Assembly (NCBI GenBank): GCA_016710015.1
Contig: JADJLR010000001.1
Span: 248,001-312,000 of the forward strand
Direction of reading: 5' to 3'
Origin: Flavobacteriales bacterium
Lineage (GTDB): Bacteria > Bacteroidota > Bacteroidia > Flavobacteriales_F > PHOS-HE28
Length of the DNA stretch: 64,000 nucleotides
A model generated the notes under the pieces. It worked only from the letters and a program-made list of their open reading frames with translations. It had not been told where the DNA came from and did no database searches. The position numbers were made by a program, and so were the translations under genes. Below, piece after piece: positions 1 to 9,090 of this stretch (positions are counted from its first letter, which is position 1; every line of letters begins with the position of its first letter).

Positions 1-2612
1 GTGAATTGCCCACCGGGTCCAGCTCCGGTCCAAGTACCACCAGGCGGAGAAGCGGGCAACGTGACCGGCGTAGGACCTTGACAGAAGAAGGTATCCGGAC
101 CAGCGTAGGCGATCAACGTCAGGTCCTGCACGGTGATCTGCACATCATCACTATTCACGCAACCGTTCCCATCGGTATGGGTGTAGGTGAGTGTCACTGG
201 ACCCAATTGATCCGGCACCGGCGTGAACACTCCGCCCGGAGTAACGTTGGTTCCACTCCAAGTTCCAGGACCCGGTGACCCACTCAAGGGAATACCGATC
301 GCTTGATCACAGAAGGTCTGATCGGCACCTGCGTTCACGTTCGTGATCGGATACACCGTGACCGGCACCGTAGCACTTCCGGGACAGCCACCCAGATCAC
401 CGGAAACAGTGAAGGTGGTATTCACCGTTGGGCTGGTGGTGAATTGCGCGCCGCTTCCCACCAACGTATTTCCGATGAACCATTGGTAATTGCCTGCACC
501 ACTCGCGGTGAAGGTGGCCGGTAAGCCGTTGCAGATCGCGGCACTAGTGGGCGAAACGCTGATGGCCGGTGCGGCAACGACCTGCACGGTCACCGATGCG
601 GCCGGGCCGGAGCATCCGTTGCTGACCGCCGATACGCTATACACACCAGCGTTCGCAGCGGACACGTTGGTGATGGTGACCGATGGCAGGTTGCTACTGA
701 ATCCATTTGGGCCCGTCCACGTGTAGGTGACACCGGGTATGGCATTCGCAGCGAGAGAGAGTGTTTGGCCAGCACAGACCGGGCTGTTGCTGGAGATCAC
801 CGGAATGGCGGGCAAGGAACCCACGGCCAAAGTGGTAACGTCCGTTGCTGATCCGCATGCATTGGTGGCCGTCAGTGAAATGGCGGAACTCGTAGCACTC
901 GCGTAGCAGATCTGCGGCGGGGTGGCCAAGTTGGAATTCGCAGGTGTTCCACTGGGGAAGGTCCACGCGTAGGTCGTGATCGCCGATCCGCAATTCTGGA
1001 TCACGGCTGATGGGTTGACACATTGCGTGGCACAGATCCCTGCGAGGCCCTGAACATCCACTTGCGGCGGTGCATTGGCGGTGATAGTGGCACTCTGCGG
1101 GTAGGTACCACAACTGTTGGTGGCTTGCAGTTGTACGGTATAGGTCCCCGCTTGCGTCACTTGGAATTGCGGTTCCACCGATGTGCCCGACGTCCCACCA
1201 GCATAATTCCAAGCAGGCCCGCTGCCACAAGCACCACCCGAAGTGGACACATTCCAAGCGTAATTGGTCAAACAACTGTTGGGACTCAAGCTCGTGTTGT
1301 CGACAATACTGGTGAACGGTGCGCAACCGTTGTTCGGTGCAAGGGTGAAGGCCGGTTGCGGTGGGGCTTCGATGCAGACACAATGCTCCACATCGTCGAT
1401 GCCACACAGGTTGTTACCAACGGTCAAAGTGATGCAATACGTACCGGGTTGCGTGAATTGGACCGAGATCGCATTGCTCCCATTCGTCCACTGGTTCGGC
1501 AGAACGCTGCCATTGAGTGCGCCCATGCCTGCCGGGGCAACGAATCCCGAATTCGGCGAGATCGTCCAGACGCGCAAAGGTTGTGAGCAATTTGCACCTC
1601 CAACTCCAAGACTCGTATTCGTGAACGTCACGGTTGAGTTGGTACACGCTGTATCGGCCGTTTGCGTGAAGGAAGCTTGCGGCGTATCGGTAATGTAGAT
1701 CGGGCCGGCCGTGGCGAATGATGTGATCGGGCAGGGCGTGATGGCATCGATCCGAAAGATGTACGGAGCACCGGGGCAATTGGTAGTCGGATAACCGTAG
1801 GTAACGGAGGCCGGTGGTGGGTGCGGGAAACTGGTGCCGTTGCCATCACCGTACGTGATCACGTATTCAGTTCCCGGCGAATTGCTCGAAACGTTGTTGA
1901 TCGGAAAGGTCAGGTTCGTGCCTGAACACACCAAGGTGTTCCCGGGATTGCTCGTTCCGACCGATGGGTTACTCCCTAGAAAGACATCGATGTTCGCCGT
2001 GTTGGCACAACCACCGGGGTTGGTGACGGTATAGGTGATCGAATGCAGGCCGACGGGATAGGTGTGGTTCTGGCTCCAACCACCGGCGGGCGGGTTGTAA
2101 GCGGGTGGTGTTCCCCACTGCACCTGATAGGTCGCACCCGGCAATGCGGAACTCGCGTCATTGAACAGGAAATCATAGGTCGCGAGGCCGGTCCCACACA
2201 ATGCGAAACTGTCCCCACTCGGCGAAACGTACAGGTCCGGGTTCGGGTCGGAAGAGCTCACCCCTGCATCTGGCGTGGGGTTCACGGTAACTGCCACCAC
2301 GTCCGAGGCGACGCATCCGTTGGCATCCGTAACGGTGAGCGTGAGGTTCACCACTTGTGTGGCATTTACCGGAATCGGCTGGTTGAACACCGTTGATGCC
2401 GTATTGGTGCTGCTCAAGTTGGGCGATCCGCTCCACGTAAAAGTGAGCGGTGCCTGCCCCGTGCCCGAACCAGCTAGGTTGAGCGGCACCCCGCCACACA
2501 AGGTTGCCGTGGCATTCCCTGCCTGTGCTGTACACTGGGCTTCTGCTTGTTGTCCCCAAACCAAGAAGGCGATGCTCAGAAGGATCGGATATGGCGATCG
2601 AGTTGGTCTCAT
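1..2612 (-). CDS. Giant secreted PKD/Ig-like domain protein (adhesin-like), N-terminal part only
   Basis: The reading frame opens at an ATG at 2612 on the minus strand and stays open to the left edge, so at least 870 residues are visible and the C-terminus is missing. It starts with a signal peptide (basic MRPTR, a hydrophobic core, cleavage near AEAQ). It continues as Thr/Ser/Gly/Asn-rich beta-sandwich repeats typical of PKD and Ig-like domains, with recurring phrases such as LTLTVTDANGC, TYTVTNPGGC and ISLTATNACGS and regularly spaced cysteines. Proteins of this build in Bacteroidota are large surface adhesins or SprB-like gliding proteins exported by the type IX system and usually end in a gliding-motility-type C-terminal domain; that end lies outside the window, so the export route is inference. 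No enzyme domain is seen. A 307-base gap separates it from the hydrolase gene upstream. Confidence 0.85.
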   Translation of the reverse strand, partial: MRPTRSPYPILLSIAFLVWGQQAEAQCTAQAGNATATLCGGVPLNLAGSGTGQAPLTFTWSGSPNLSSTNTASTVFNQPIPVNATQVVNLTLTVTDANGCVASDVVAVTVNPTPDAGVSSSDPNPDLYVSPSGDSFALCGTGLATYDFLFNDASSALPGATYQVQWGTPPAYNPPAGGWSQNHTYPVGLHSITYTVTNPGGCANTANIDVFLGSNPSVGTSNPGNTLVCSGTNLTFPINNVSSNSPGTEYVITYGDGNGTSFPHPPPASVTYGYPTTNCPGAPYIFRIDAITPCPITSFATAGPIYITDTPQASFTQTADTACTNSTVTFTNTSLGVGGANCSQPLRVWTISPNSGFVAPAGMGALNGSVLPNQWTNGSNAISVQFTQPGTYCITLTVGNNLCGIDDVEHCVCIEAPPQPAFTLAPNNGCAPFTSIVDNTSLSPNSCLTNYAWNVSTSGGACGSGPAWNYAGGTSGTSVEPQFQVTQAGTYTVQLQATNSCGTYPQSATITANAPPQVDVQGLAGICATQCVNPSAVIQNCGSAITTYAWTFPSGTPANSNLATPPQICYASATSSAISLTATNACGSATDVTTLAVGSLPAIPVISSNSPVCAGQTLSLAANAIPGVTYTWTGPNGFSSNLPSVTITNVSAANAGVYSVSAVSNGCSGPAASVTVQVVAAPAISVSPTSAAICNGLPATFTASGAGNYQWFIGNTLVGSGAQFTTSPTVNTTFTVSGDLGGCPGSATVPVTVYPITNVNAGADQTFCDQAIGIPLSGSPGPGTWSGTNVTPGGVFTPVPDQLGPVTLTYTHTDGNGCVNSDDVQITVQDLTLIAYAGPDTFFCQGPTPVTLPASPPGGTWTGAGPGGQF

Positions 2613-2919
2613 GCACGCTGGGATCCGCCGAAAGTATCGGCTTGTTCGACTCATTTTCGGCGTTGGAATACTTGGATATGAACGCTTCACCATGGAAAGG
2701 ACGTTGATCCTAGGTTGGCTGTTGCCTGCGGAAAGACATCGGGAACCCTAGGAATGTCCAGAGCCCTATCGGAACGCCCTCTCTTTGACTCATCGGGCGG
2801 AGCCTCGCATGCCATAACAGACTGTGTTTCTGATATTTATCGAAGTGAACGCTCCTCCCATATGCACCCCATCCGGTCGAGACCGTAATGTTTGGATCGA
2901 ACACCGAAAGGCCCTGCAA
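2613..2919. other. Intergenic stretch without a recognisable gene
   Basis: About 307 bases lie between the start of the adhesin-like gene and the end of the hydrolase gene, both on the minus strand. I see no strong hairpin and no convincing TTG ... TAnnTTTG promoter; the nearest candidate is TACTTTCG read on the minus strand just upstream of the adhesin start, one mismatch from the -7 consensus and without a -33 TTG. A 69-codon open frame on the minus strand has no recognisable features. The adhesin promoter presumably lies here. Confidence 0.4.
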
Positions 2920-3567
2920 CTACCCTTCCAAGACGGCGTGAAGCTCCTTTCCGACCACATCGGCCATGGAGAAGACCATGAAATGCGTTCCGCCGGCGAT
3001 CGACCGTACACCTTTGATCCGATCGATGGGCATCAAGCGGTCCCTGTCGCCGTGTAGATGAACGAGGTTCTTCACCGGCTCAGAAGGCCCTTCCCAATTC
3101 AGGCAGGCATTGATCTGCACTTTCAGATCCTCCACCGTGTATCGGGAGAGTAGCGCATTGAACAAGACCTTGTCAGCAGGGCTCTCCACTCCCATTTGCC
3201 AACGTACCAGAGGCAGGGACTGCTGCATGATCGTCTTGTTCAGGATCCGCTCCGGATGCGTTCCCCGCAACATGCGGATACTCATGGGCATTTCTTCCGG
3301 ACCCTTCCAACTGGAAATGATCACGACCTTCTCCGGCTTCGTCAGCGCTGCCATTTCCAGTGCGACCATGCCGCCCATGCTCACGCCCACCAAAACATGC
3401 GGGCTCGAAGTGTCCACGTCGCGTGCGAGTTTCGTCGCGTGATCCGCAAGTGTGGCACCTTCGGGCATCTTGGACCATTCCAGATAATGGATCGCATGAT
3501 CGCCCACGTGCAATTTGCCGAACAGTCGCCTGTCCGCTCCGAGACCGGGGATCAAGTACACGTCCAT
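2920..3567 (-). CDS. Alpha/beta hydrolase fold protein
   Basis: A 215-residue cytosolic alpha/beta hydrolase. The nucleophile elbow GVSMGG supplies the Ser, the acid is probably Asp in HGDRDRLMP, and the catalytic His sits in GGTHFMV near the C-terminus. An N-terminal YLIPGLGADRRLF segment provides the oxyanion-hole strand. The order and spacing fit a complete catalytic triad. It is at the short end for the family, with little room for a lid domain, so small esters or thioesters are likelier than bulky lipids. The substrate cannot be predicted. Its start lies 2 bases past the stop of the TerC gene upstream, so the two are probably co-transcribed, though no functional link is evident. Confidence 0.85.
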   Translation of the reverse strand: MDVYLIPGLGADRRLFGKLHVGDHAIHYLEWSKMPEGATLADHATKLARDVDTSSPHVLVGVSMGGMVALEMAALTKPEKVVIISSWKGPEEMPMSIRMLRGTHPERILNKTIMQQSLPLVRWQMGVESPADKVLFNALLSRYTVEDLKVQINACLNWEGPSEPVKNLVHLHGDRDRLMPIDRIKGVRSIAGGTHFMVFSMADVVGKELHAVLEG

Positions 3568-3569
3568 TC

Positions 3570-4310
3570 TTACGTATCCAACTTCACCAAGCGACGTTTT
3601 CGCGCCTTCATGTTGAGCAGTTCCACTCCAAAGCTGAAGGCCATGGCCACGTACGCATAGCCCTTCGGAATGTGACTGCCGTGGATCGGTTCCAGGCCTT
3701 CGAAGAAGAGCATGAAGCCCACCATCACCAGGAAGGACAAGGCCAACATCTTCAAAGCCGGGTGCTTTTCGATGAAGCCGCTGATGCCGCTCGCGAAGAA
3801 GAACATCACGATCATGGCGATCACGACAGCAGCGATCATGATCTCGATATGCTGAGCCAAGCCGATGGCGGTAACGATGCTGTCGAAAGAGAACACCGCA
3901 TCCACGAGAACGATCTGTGTCATCATGGCTCCGAAGCTGCTCACCTTGTTCTTCACTTCGAATTCCTCATCGGCACCTTCCAGTTTGTGGTGGATCTCCT
4001 TCACGGCCTTGTACAATAAGAACAACCCACCGAAGAACATGATCATGTTGCGCAGGTTGAAGCCATAGCCTTCGATGCGGAACAATTCGCTCTCCCCATT
4101 CGCTACCAACCAACCCAAGCCGATCAGCAATCCACTCCGCAACAAAATGCCCAACACCATCCAGAGCCGCCGGGCCTTCAGCCGGTCCTTCTCCGGGATA
4201 CGCCCAAGGATGATGCTGACGAAAATGACGTTGTCTATGCCCAGGATGATCTCCAGGATCGTCAACGTGAGCAAACTGATCAGCGATCCAATGGTGAGCA
4301 GGTCTTCCAT
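3570..4310 (-). CDS. TerC family integral membrane protein
   Basis: A 246-residue protein with about seven hydrophobic helices. It shows the TerC hallmarks: the acidic intramembrane motif ILGIDNVIF in the first helix and VDAVFSFDSIVTAIGL in the middle, which together are thought to bind metal ions. A charged cytoplasmic loop between them contains the KLEGADEEFEVKNK segment. TerC proteins are implicated in tellurite resistance and, in better studied members such as Alx and YceF/MeeF types, in manganese export and metalation of exported proteins. No tellurite genes lie nearby, so a general metal-homeostasis role is more plausible. It is followed within 2 bases by the alpha/beta hydrolase gene and diverges from the secreted protein gene on the plus strand. 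Confidence 0.88.
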   Translation of the reverse strand: MEDLLTIGSLISLLTLTILEIILGIDNVIFVSIILGRIPEKDRLKARRLWMVLGILLRSGLLIGLGWLVANGESELFRIEGYGFNLRNMIMFFGGLFLLYKAVKEIHHKLEGADEEFEVKNKVSSFGAMMTQIVLVDAVFSFDSIVTAIGLAQHIEIMIAAVVIAMIVMFFFASGISGFIEKHPALKMLALSFLVMVGFMLFFEGLEPIHGSHIPKGYAYVAMAFSFGVELLNMKARKRRLVKLDT

Positions 4311-4405
4311 GGGTGCGAAGATCGCATTGGATCCGGAGGTGGAATGGCCCGGGCATCATTCCGGCGACCAGCAACGTCTTCCTATTGGATCAACACGCCA
4401 CCCCC

Positions 4406-5185
4406 ATGCGTATCCATCAACTCGTGATCGCCTGCGTTCTCGCCAACCCGATCAATGCCCAGATCGTGAACGGAAGCTTCGAGATGAACGGCAACCCATC
4501 CTTGGAGGGTTGGGAATGGACCTGCGGAGATCCGGACCTGGTCCCTGATGCGGCACCGAATGCAGGCTCCTGGAGCGCGACCAAACAACCGGGTCATGCA
4601 AAGGGCTGCTTCCCCAGCTACCTCTTCCAACGCCTTCCGGATGTGGAGCATGGAGATCGGCTGGTCCTTTCCGGTTGGGTGAAATGTCCGGACTTCGGTA
4701 TCTGCCAAGGCGGGTTCATCGGGCTCGGGCGCGTGAATGCCGGTGCATTCGAATTGGAAGAGACGGTATCCGCTCAAGATCTGGACTGGACGTACATCAG
4801 CATTTCGGACACCGTGGAGATAGGCCCTGGGGACACGGCCATCGTTGTGTTGAACAGCGGGTTCATAGGCGGTCCAGCCTTCGAGGCGGGGACTGCATTC
4901 GACGGCATCGGCCTTCTTCCTGCCCTGTCGGTCCGTGAGAACACGCAATCGAACCTTGCACACATCGTGGATCGGAACACGCGCATGTTGTACCTATCCA
5001 TGGGTGAAGCGGACCTACGCGACATTCGACTTTTCGACCTTACGGGAAAGGTGTTGCAACCGCGGTATGAGCGCACGAGTGCCTCCGCCGTACGCGTTGA
5101 TCTGAACGCATTGCCGCAAGGGGTCTATTTCGTCTCGGTCGTGACAGGAACGGACATTCGGACCATCCGGTTCGTCAACTGGTGA
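4406..5185 (+). CDS. Secreted protein with jelly-roll-like domain and T9SS sorting domain
   Basis: I place the start at the ATG at 4406 because it gives a clean signal peptide (MRIHQLVIACVLANPINAQ); the frame stays open upstream, but that stretch lacks signal features. The mature protein begins IVNGSFEMNGNPSLEGWEW, the usual opening of a carbohydrate-binding-like beta-sandwich also seen in the OmpA-type protein at 59.1 kb. The last 70 residues have the pattern of a type A T9SS C-terminal sorting domain: IRLFDLTGKVL, LNALPQGVYFVSV, then a basic/hydrophobic end. It is therefore predicted to be exported by the type IX system and attached to or released from the cell surface. No catalytic motif is visible. 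It converges on hutH, with 4 bases between the two stop codons. Confidence 0.8.
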   Translation: MRIHQLVIACVLANPINAQIVNGSFEMNGNPSLEGWEWTCGDPDLVPDAAPNAGSWSATKQPGHAKGCFPSYLFQRLPDVEHGDRLVLSGWVKCPDFGICQGGFIGLGRVNAGAFELEETVSAQDLDWTYISISDTVEIGPGDTAIVVLNSGFIGGPAFEAGTAFDGIGLLPALSVRENTQSNLAHIVDRNTRMLYLSMGEADLRDIRLFDLTGKVLQPRYERTSASAVRVDLNALPQGVYFVSVVTGTDIRTIRFVNW

Positions 5186-5189
5186 TCGA

Positions 5190-6680
5190 TCACAACACCG
5201 GCACCTCGCGCACGAAGGCCAACGCCGCTTCCATGTGATCGTGCATCACGGTGTCCACCTTGACGAATGGCACGCGTTCACGGAATGCAGAGACAAAGGA
5301 TTCCACTTTGTTGGAGCTGCGCAACGGACGGCGGAATTCCAAGGCCTGCGCGGCAGTGAAGAGTTCGATCGCGAGAATGCGTTCCACATCCTGCACCACG
5401 CTCCAGGTCTTGATGGCGGCGGCAGCACCCATGCTCACGTGATCCTCTTGCCCATTGCTGCTATCGATGGTGTCCACGCTATTGGGCATGCACCGTTGCT
5501 TGTTGGCGCTGACCAATGAGGCGGATGTGTATTGCGGGATCATGAAACCGCTGTTCAATCCCGGTTCAGCGACCAAGAAGGCCGGTAGCCCACGCTGACC
5601 ACCGATCAACTTGTAGGTGCGGCGTTCGCTGATGCTTCCGATCTCCGCTGTTGCAATGGCCAAGAAGTCCAACGCAAGTGCCAACGGTTGTCCATGGAAG
5701 TTGCCTGCGCTGACCACCAGATCCTCATCGTCGAACACCGTTGGATTGTCCGTCACCGATTCCAACTCTCGTTCCACCACACCTTCCACATAGGCAATGG
5801 CATCGCGACTTGCGCCGTGTACCTGTGGAATACAGCGGAAGGAATACGGATCCTGTACGTGCGACTTCTTCTGTTTCGCGATCGCACTGCCTTTCATCAG
5901 ATCTCGCATACGCGCAGCAACGACCGCTTGCCCGGGATGCGGACGTACGGCATGCACCGATGCATGGAACGGTTCCAACCGACCGTCGTAGCCGTCGAGT
6001 GAAACGGCGGCGATCACATCCGCGAGTTGTGCCAACCGTGTCGCTTTCAAGGTCAGCAGTGACGCGTACGCATTCATGAACTGCGTGCCATTCAACAAAG
6101 CGAGCCCTTCTTTCGGACCGAGTTCGAGCGGTTTCCAACCGAGTTTCTTCAAGGCTTGCGCGCTAGGCATGCGCTTGCCTGCCACCACCACTTCGCCCAA
6201 GCCCAACAGGGGTAGTGAAAGATGTGCCAAGGGTGCGAGATCACCCGAAGCGCCGAGTGAACCGCGCTCGTATACCACGGGCAACACATCGGCATTGTAC
6301 ATGTCGATGAGACGCTGCACCGTTGCGGGTGCCACCGCGCTGTGCCCGAAGGCCATGTTCTGCACCTTCAGGATCAGCATGGCGCGCACGATCTCCATTG
6401 GCACCGGATCACCGCTTCCACACGCATGGCTCATGACCAGATTCTTCTGCAATTGCATCAGATCCTTCTTCGCGATGGACTTGTCGTACAAGGACCCGAA
6501 ACCGGTGTTCACACCATAGATCGGTGCATCGCTCTTCTTCAATCGATCGGCCAAGTACGCGTGGCTTCGCTTCACGGCCTTCACGGCATCCGGTGCCAAG
6601 CCGATGGGCGCGCCGGAATCAAGGATGTGTTGAAGCTCCGTGAGTTCGAGGCCGACGGTTCCGATGGTATGTGTTGTCAT
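5190..6680 (-). CDS. hutH: Histidine ammonia-lyase
   Basis: A 496-residue aromatic amino acid ammonia-lyase. The Ala-Ser-Gly triad that cyclises to the MIO electrophile is at residues 144-146 (GSLGASGDLAPLAH), and the family motifs YGVNTGFG and the C-terminal SSNGQEDHVSMG segment are present. The substrate-selectivity pair at residues 84-85 is Ser-His (NLVMSHACG), which marks histidine-specific enzymes; tyrosine lyases have His-Leu and phenylalanine lyases Phe-Leu at this position. The expected reaction is L-histidine to urocanate plus ammonia. No urocanase, imidazolonepropionase or HutG is adjacent, so the rest of the pathway must lie elsewhere if it exists. The gene follows hisS on the same strand after 47 bases. 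Confidence 0.95.
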   Translation of the reverse strand: MTTHTIGTVGLELTELQHILDSGAPIGLAPDAVKAVKRSHAYLADRLKKSDAPIYGVNTGFGSLYDKSIAKKDLMQLQKNLVMSHACGSGDPVPMEIVRAMLILKVQNMAFGHSAVAPATVQRLIDMYNADVLPVVYERGSLGASGDLAPLAHLSLPLLGLGEVVVAGKRMPSAQALKKLGWKPLELGPKEGLALLNGTQFMNAYASLLTLKATRLAQLADVIAAVSLDGYDGRLEPFHASVHAVRPHPGQAVVAARMRDLMKGSAIAKQKKSHVQDPYSFRCIPQVHGASRDAIAYVEGVVERELESVTDNPTVFDDEDLVVSAGNFHGQPLALALDFLAIATAEIGSISERRTYKLIGGQRGLPAFLVAEPGLNSGFMIPQYTSASLVSANKQRCMPNSVDTIDSSNGQEDHVSMGAAAAIKTWSVVQDVERILAIELFTAAQALEFRRPLRSSNKVESFVSAFRERVPFVKVDTVMHDHMEAALAFVREVPVL

Positions 6681-6727
6681 GTGCTTATCTGCTTGGGCCG
6701 ATCATGATCGGTCCGTACTTGGGCTTT

Positions 6728-8104
6728 TCAAGCGATCGCGGAAATGAGCTCGTCTTGCTTCACCGCCTTCTGCTCTCCGGTCTTCATGTCCTTCACGGTC
6801 ACGATACCTTGGATCAATTCATTCTCCCCGATGATCGCGACGTAAGCGATGCCCTTGTCGTCGGCATACTTGAATTGCTTCGCCATCTTCACTTGGTCCG
6901 GATAGAGCTCGGCCGCGATGCCTGCCTCGCGCACGGTACGCAGCAGTTTCAAGCAATGCATGGCCTCCGCCTCACCGAAATTCGCGAAGAGCAATTTGGT
7001 ACTTCCACCGAGTTCTGTTGGGAACTTGTTCGTCTCCAAAAGCACGTCGTAGATGCGGTCCGCGCCGAAGCTGATGCCCACACCGCTCATGTTCTTCAGG
7101 CCGAAGATGCCGGTGAGATCATCGTAACGACCGCCACCGCAAATGCTCCCAGGCATTGTTCCTTCAGCAGCTTTCACTTCAAAGATGGCACCGGTGTAGT
7201 AATCGAGGCCGCGGGCGAGGGTTGGATCATACTCCAACTTCGCCGACTTCAATGCTCCAACTGCTTCAAAGGTGAACGAGAGATCCTTCAAGCCTTGTTG
7301 TGCCATGGGCGAACTGGACAACCACTTCTCCAGCAACGGACGTTGTTCGCTCCACGATCCTTTTAGATCGAACAAGGGCGCGATGCCTTTGATCGCTTCA
7401 TCGGAAACGCCTTTCGCCCGCATTTCTTCCTCCACTTTCTCGCGACCGATCTTGTCCAGCTTATCGATCGCGGTAACGATGTCCACCACCTTCTCCGGTT
7501 GGCCGCTCACTTCAGCAATGCCACTCAGCACCTTGCGGTCGTTGATCTTCACCACCACGTGCAGTCCCAGCGCGGAGAACACATCATCAAAGAGCTGCAC
7601 CAATTCCACTTCATTCAGTAAGCTCGTACTGCCGATCACATCCGCATCGCATTGGTAGAACTCGCGGTACCGTCCTTTCTGCGGACGATCGGCGCGCCAT
7701 ACGGGTTGGATCTGATACCGCTTGAACGGAAAAGCGATCTCGTTCTGGTGCTGCACAACGTAGCGAGCAAAGGGTACTGTAAGGTCATAGCGCAATGCCT
7801 TTTCACTGACCGCACTTGCGAACTTTCCCGGGGCCACTTCGCCGGTCGCCAAGCCCTTCTTCACCTCCTCACTCACACCACCCCACGCATCACCGCTATT
7901 CAGGATCTTGAAGATCAATCGATCCCCTTCTTCCCCATACTTACCGGTCAGCGTCTCCAAATTCTCCATCGCAGGCGTTTCCAGCGGCAGGAAGCCATAC
8001 TTCTGAAAGACCTTCTCGATGGTACTGAAGATGTACTTGCGACGCAGCATCTCCGTCGGGGAGAAGTCTCGCGTGCCTTTTGGGATGGAGGGCTTATTGG
8101 CCAT
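6728..8104 (-). CDS. hisS: Histidyl-tRNA synthetase
   Basis: A 458-residue class II aminoacyl-tRNA synthetase. Motif 1 lies in the N-terminal PKGTRDFSPTEMLRR region. Motif 2 reads PVWRADRPQKGRYREFYQCD. The HisRS-specific histidine-binding loop is LARGLDYYTGAIFEV, and motif 3 GVGISFGADRIYDVL provides the ATP-binding Arg. The last 90 residues form the anticodon-binding alpha/beta domain (LFANFGEAEAMHCLKLL). Length and order are normal. It attaches histidine to its tRNA in the cytosol. The gene is directly upstream of hutH on the same strand, an unusual pairing of histidine charging with histidine breakdown. Confidence 0.97.
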   Translation of the reverse strand: MANKPSIPKGTRDFSPTEMLRRKYIFSTIEKVFQKYGFLPLETPAMENLETLTGKYGEEGDRLIFKILNSGDAWGGVSEEVKKGLATGEVAPGKFASAVSEKALRYDLTVPFARYVVQHQNEIAFPFKRYQIQPVWRADRPQKGRYREFYQCDADVIGSTSLLNEVELVQLFDDVFSALGLHVVVKINDRKVLSGIAEVSGQPEKVVDIVTAIDKLDKIGREKVEEEMRAKGVSDEAIKGIAPLFDLKGSWSEQRPLLEKWLSSSPMAQQGLKDLSFTFEAVGALKSAKLEYDPTLARGLDYYTGAIFEVKAAEGTMPGSICGGGRYDDLTGIFGLKNMSGVGISFGADRIYDVLLETNKFPTELGGSTKLLFANFGEAEAMHCLKLLRTVREAGIAAELYPDQVKMAKQFKYADDKGIAYVAIIGENELIQGIVTVKDMKTGEQKAVKQDELISAIA

Positions 8105-8223
8105 TGGGCCGCGAAGTTATCCGTCCGCTCACTAGGCACCGGATCCAGGCGAAATGCGGTCATTCCATTCCATGGGACCCAATTTGGCCCGATGTTCGCA
8201 GCGCTCTTCGTCTCCCTTGAAGC

Positions 8224-8928
8224 ATGAAAACCGCACTCCTCGTTCTCTGTACCTTGATCATCAACACCGCCACGGCCCAACACCTCACCTACCGCGAATG
8301 GCAGGAGCTGTCGTTCCGCGATATGCGGTTGATGCCCGAATACGGCCACCGGCCCAAGAACGCGGAGATGATGGCCTCGGATTCCAGTTTCGTGGCGCAG
8401 ACCTTGGCCGCGATCCCGGACCCGCAGAAAGCCTCTGAACATCTGGTGGATCTGGGCTTTGGACTGCTTCGGGAGGGCGACCTGACCCGGGCGATGTACC
8501 GTTTCAATCAAGGATACCTCGTTGATCCGAAGAATCCTTCGATCTTCCGGGGCTACGGAGCCTTCTTCCTAGCGCTGGACCGGAACGCCGAAGCGGCCCA
8601 AGAATACCAGAAGGGACTGGCGCTGGACAGTTTGAACGGCGCGTTGATGACCGACATGGCAGGGGTATTCTTGGCCGAGTACCACACCATCCGCACCGAC
8701 GATCCTGAAAAGGCCGAACAACTTCTGAACGGTGCCAGCGGACTGGCCAAACGGGCATTGGATCTCGATGCAACGAATGCAGAAGCTGCATTCAAATTGA
8801 GCGTATGTCATTTCCGCCATGCGAATTGCAAGGAGGCATGGACCTATTTCCAACAAAGCGTGACCTTGGGGAGCCCCTCTGCAGATGAGGCGTACCGCAA
8901 GGAATTGCAAGGTGCGTGTCCGCAGTAG
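8224..8928 (+). CDS. Exported TPR repeat protein
   Basis: A 234-residue protein with a signal peptide (MKTALLVLCTLIINTATAQ) and alpha-helical repeats matching the TPR pattern, for example AMYRFNQGYLVDPKNPSIF, AAQEYQKGLALDSLNGALM and a final AWTYFQQSVTLGSPSADEAYR. It probably acts in the periplasm as a binding scaffold. No lipobox is present and no partner can be named. Two cysteines near the C-terminus (VCHFRHANC) could form a disulfide. The stop codon TAG at 8926 is the first triplet of the palindromic repeat that follows, so the present C-terminus may have been set by the arrival of that repeat. Confidence 0.8.
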   Translation: MKTALLVLCTLIINTATAQHLTYREWQELSFRDMRLMPEYGHRPKNAEMMASDSSFVAQTLAAIPDPQKASEHLVDLGFGLLREGDLTRAMYRFNQGYLVDPKNPSIFRGYGAFFLALDRNAEAAQEYQKGLALDSLNGALMTDMAGVFLAEYHTIRTDDPEKAEQLLNGASGLAKRALDLDATNAEAAFKLSVCHFRHANCKEAWTYFQQSVTLGSPSADEAYRKELQGACPQ

Positions 8929-9090
8929 AGCACATCTCAAGATCGTTTTTGGATGCGAGCGGGATGGATCGTGCGACCAGATGAGGCGCGAGAACCGAGC
9001 ATAGCATATGCTACGTGAGGCTTAGTGCAACGAAATATGGGCGCACGAGGCTCCTGCGCAGCCCGAAGGATGATCTCGAGATGTGCTCTA
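8926..9090. repeat. 165-bp palindromic repeat element with 19-bp terminal inverted repeats
   Basis: The outer arms, 8926-8944 and 9072-9090, are inverted copies matching at 18 of 19 positions (TAGAGCACATCTC, one mismatch, AGATC). The exact middle of the element holds the perfect palindrome TAGCATATGCTA (9002-9013), and the intervening arms also pair imperfectly, for example TCGTGCG on the left with CGCACGA on the right. The whole unit could therefore fold into one long cruciform or RNA hairpin. No open frame of interest and no clear flanking duplication are seen. A REP-like or MITE-like dispersed element is the best guess; only one copy is in this window. Confidence 0.65.

Noticed and set aside
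2710..2919. 69-codon open frame on the minus strand next to the hydrolase gene
   Set aside because: No recognisable domain, signal peptide or promoter, and composition unlike the neighbours; probably non-coding.
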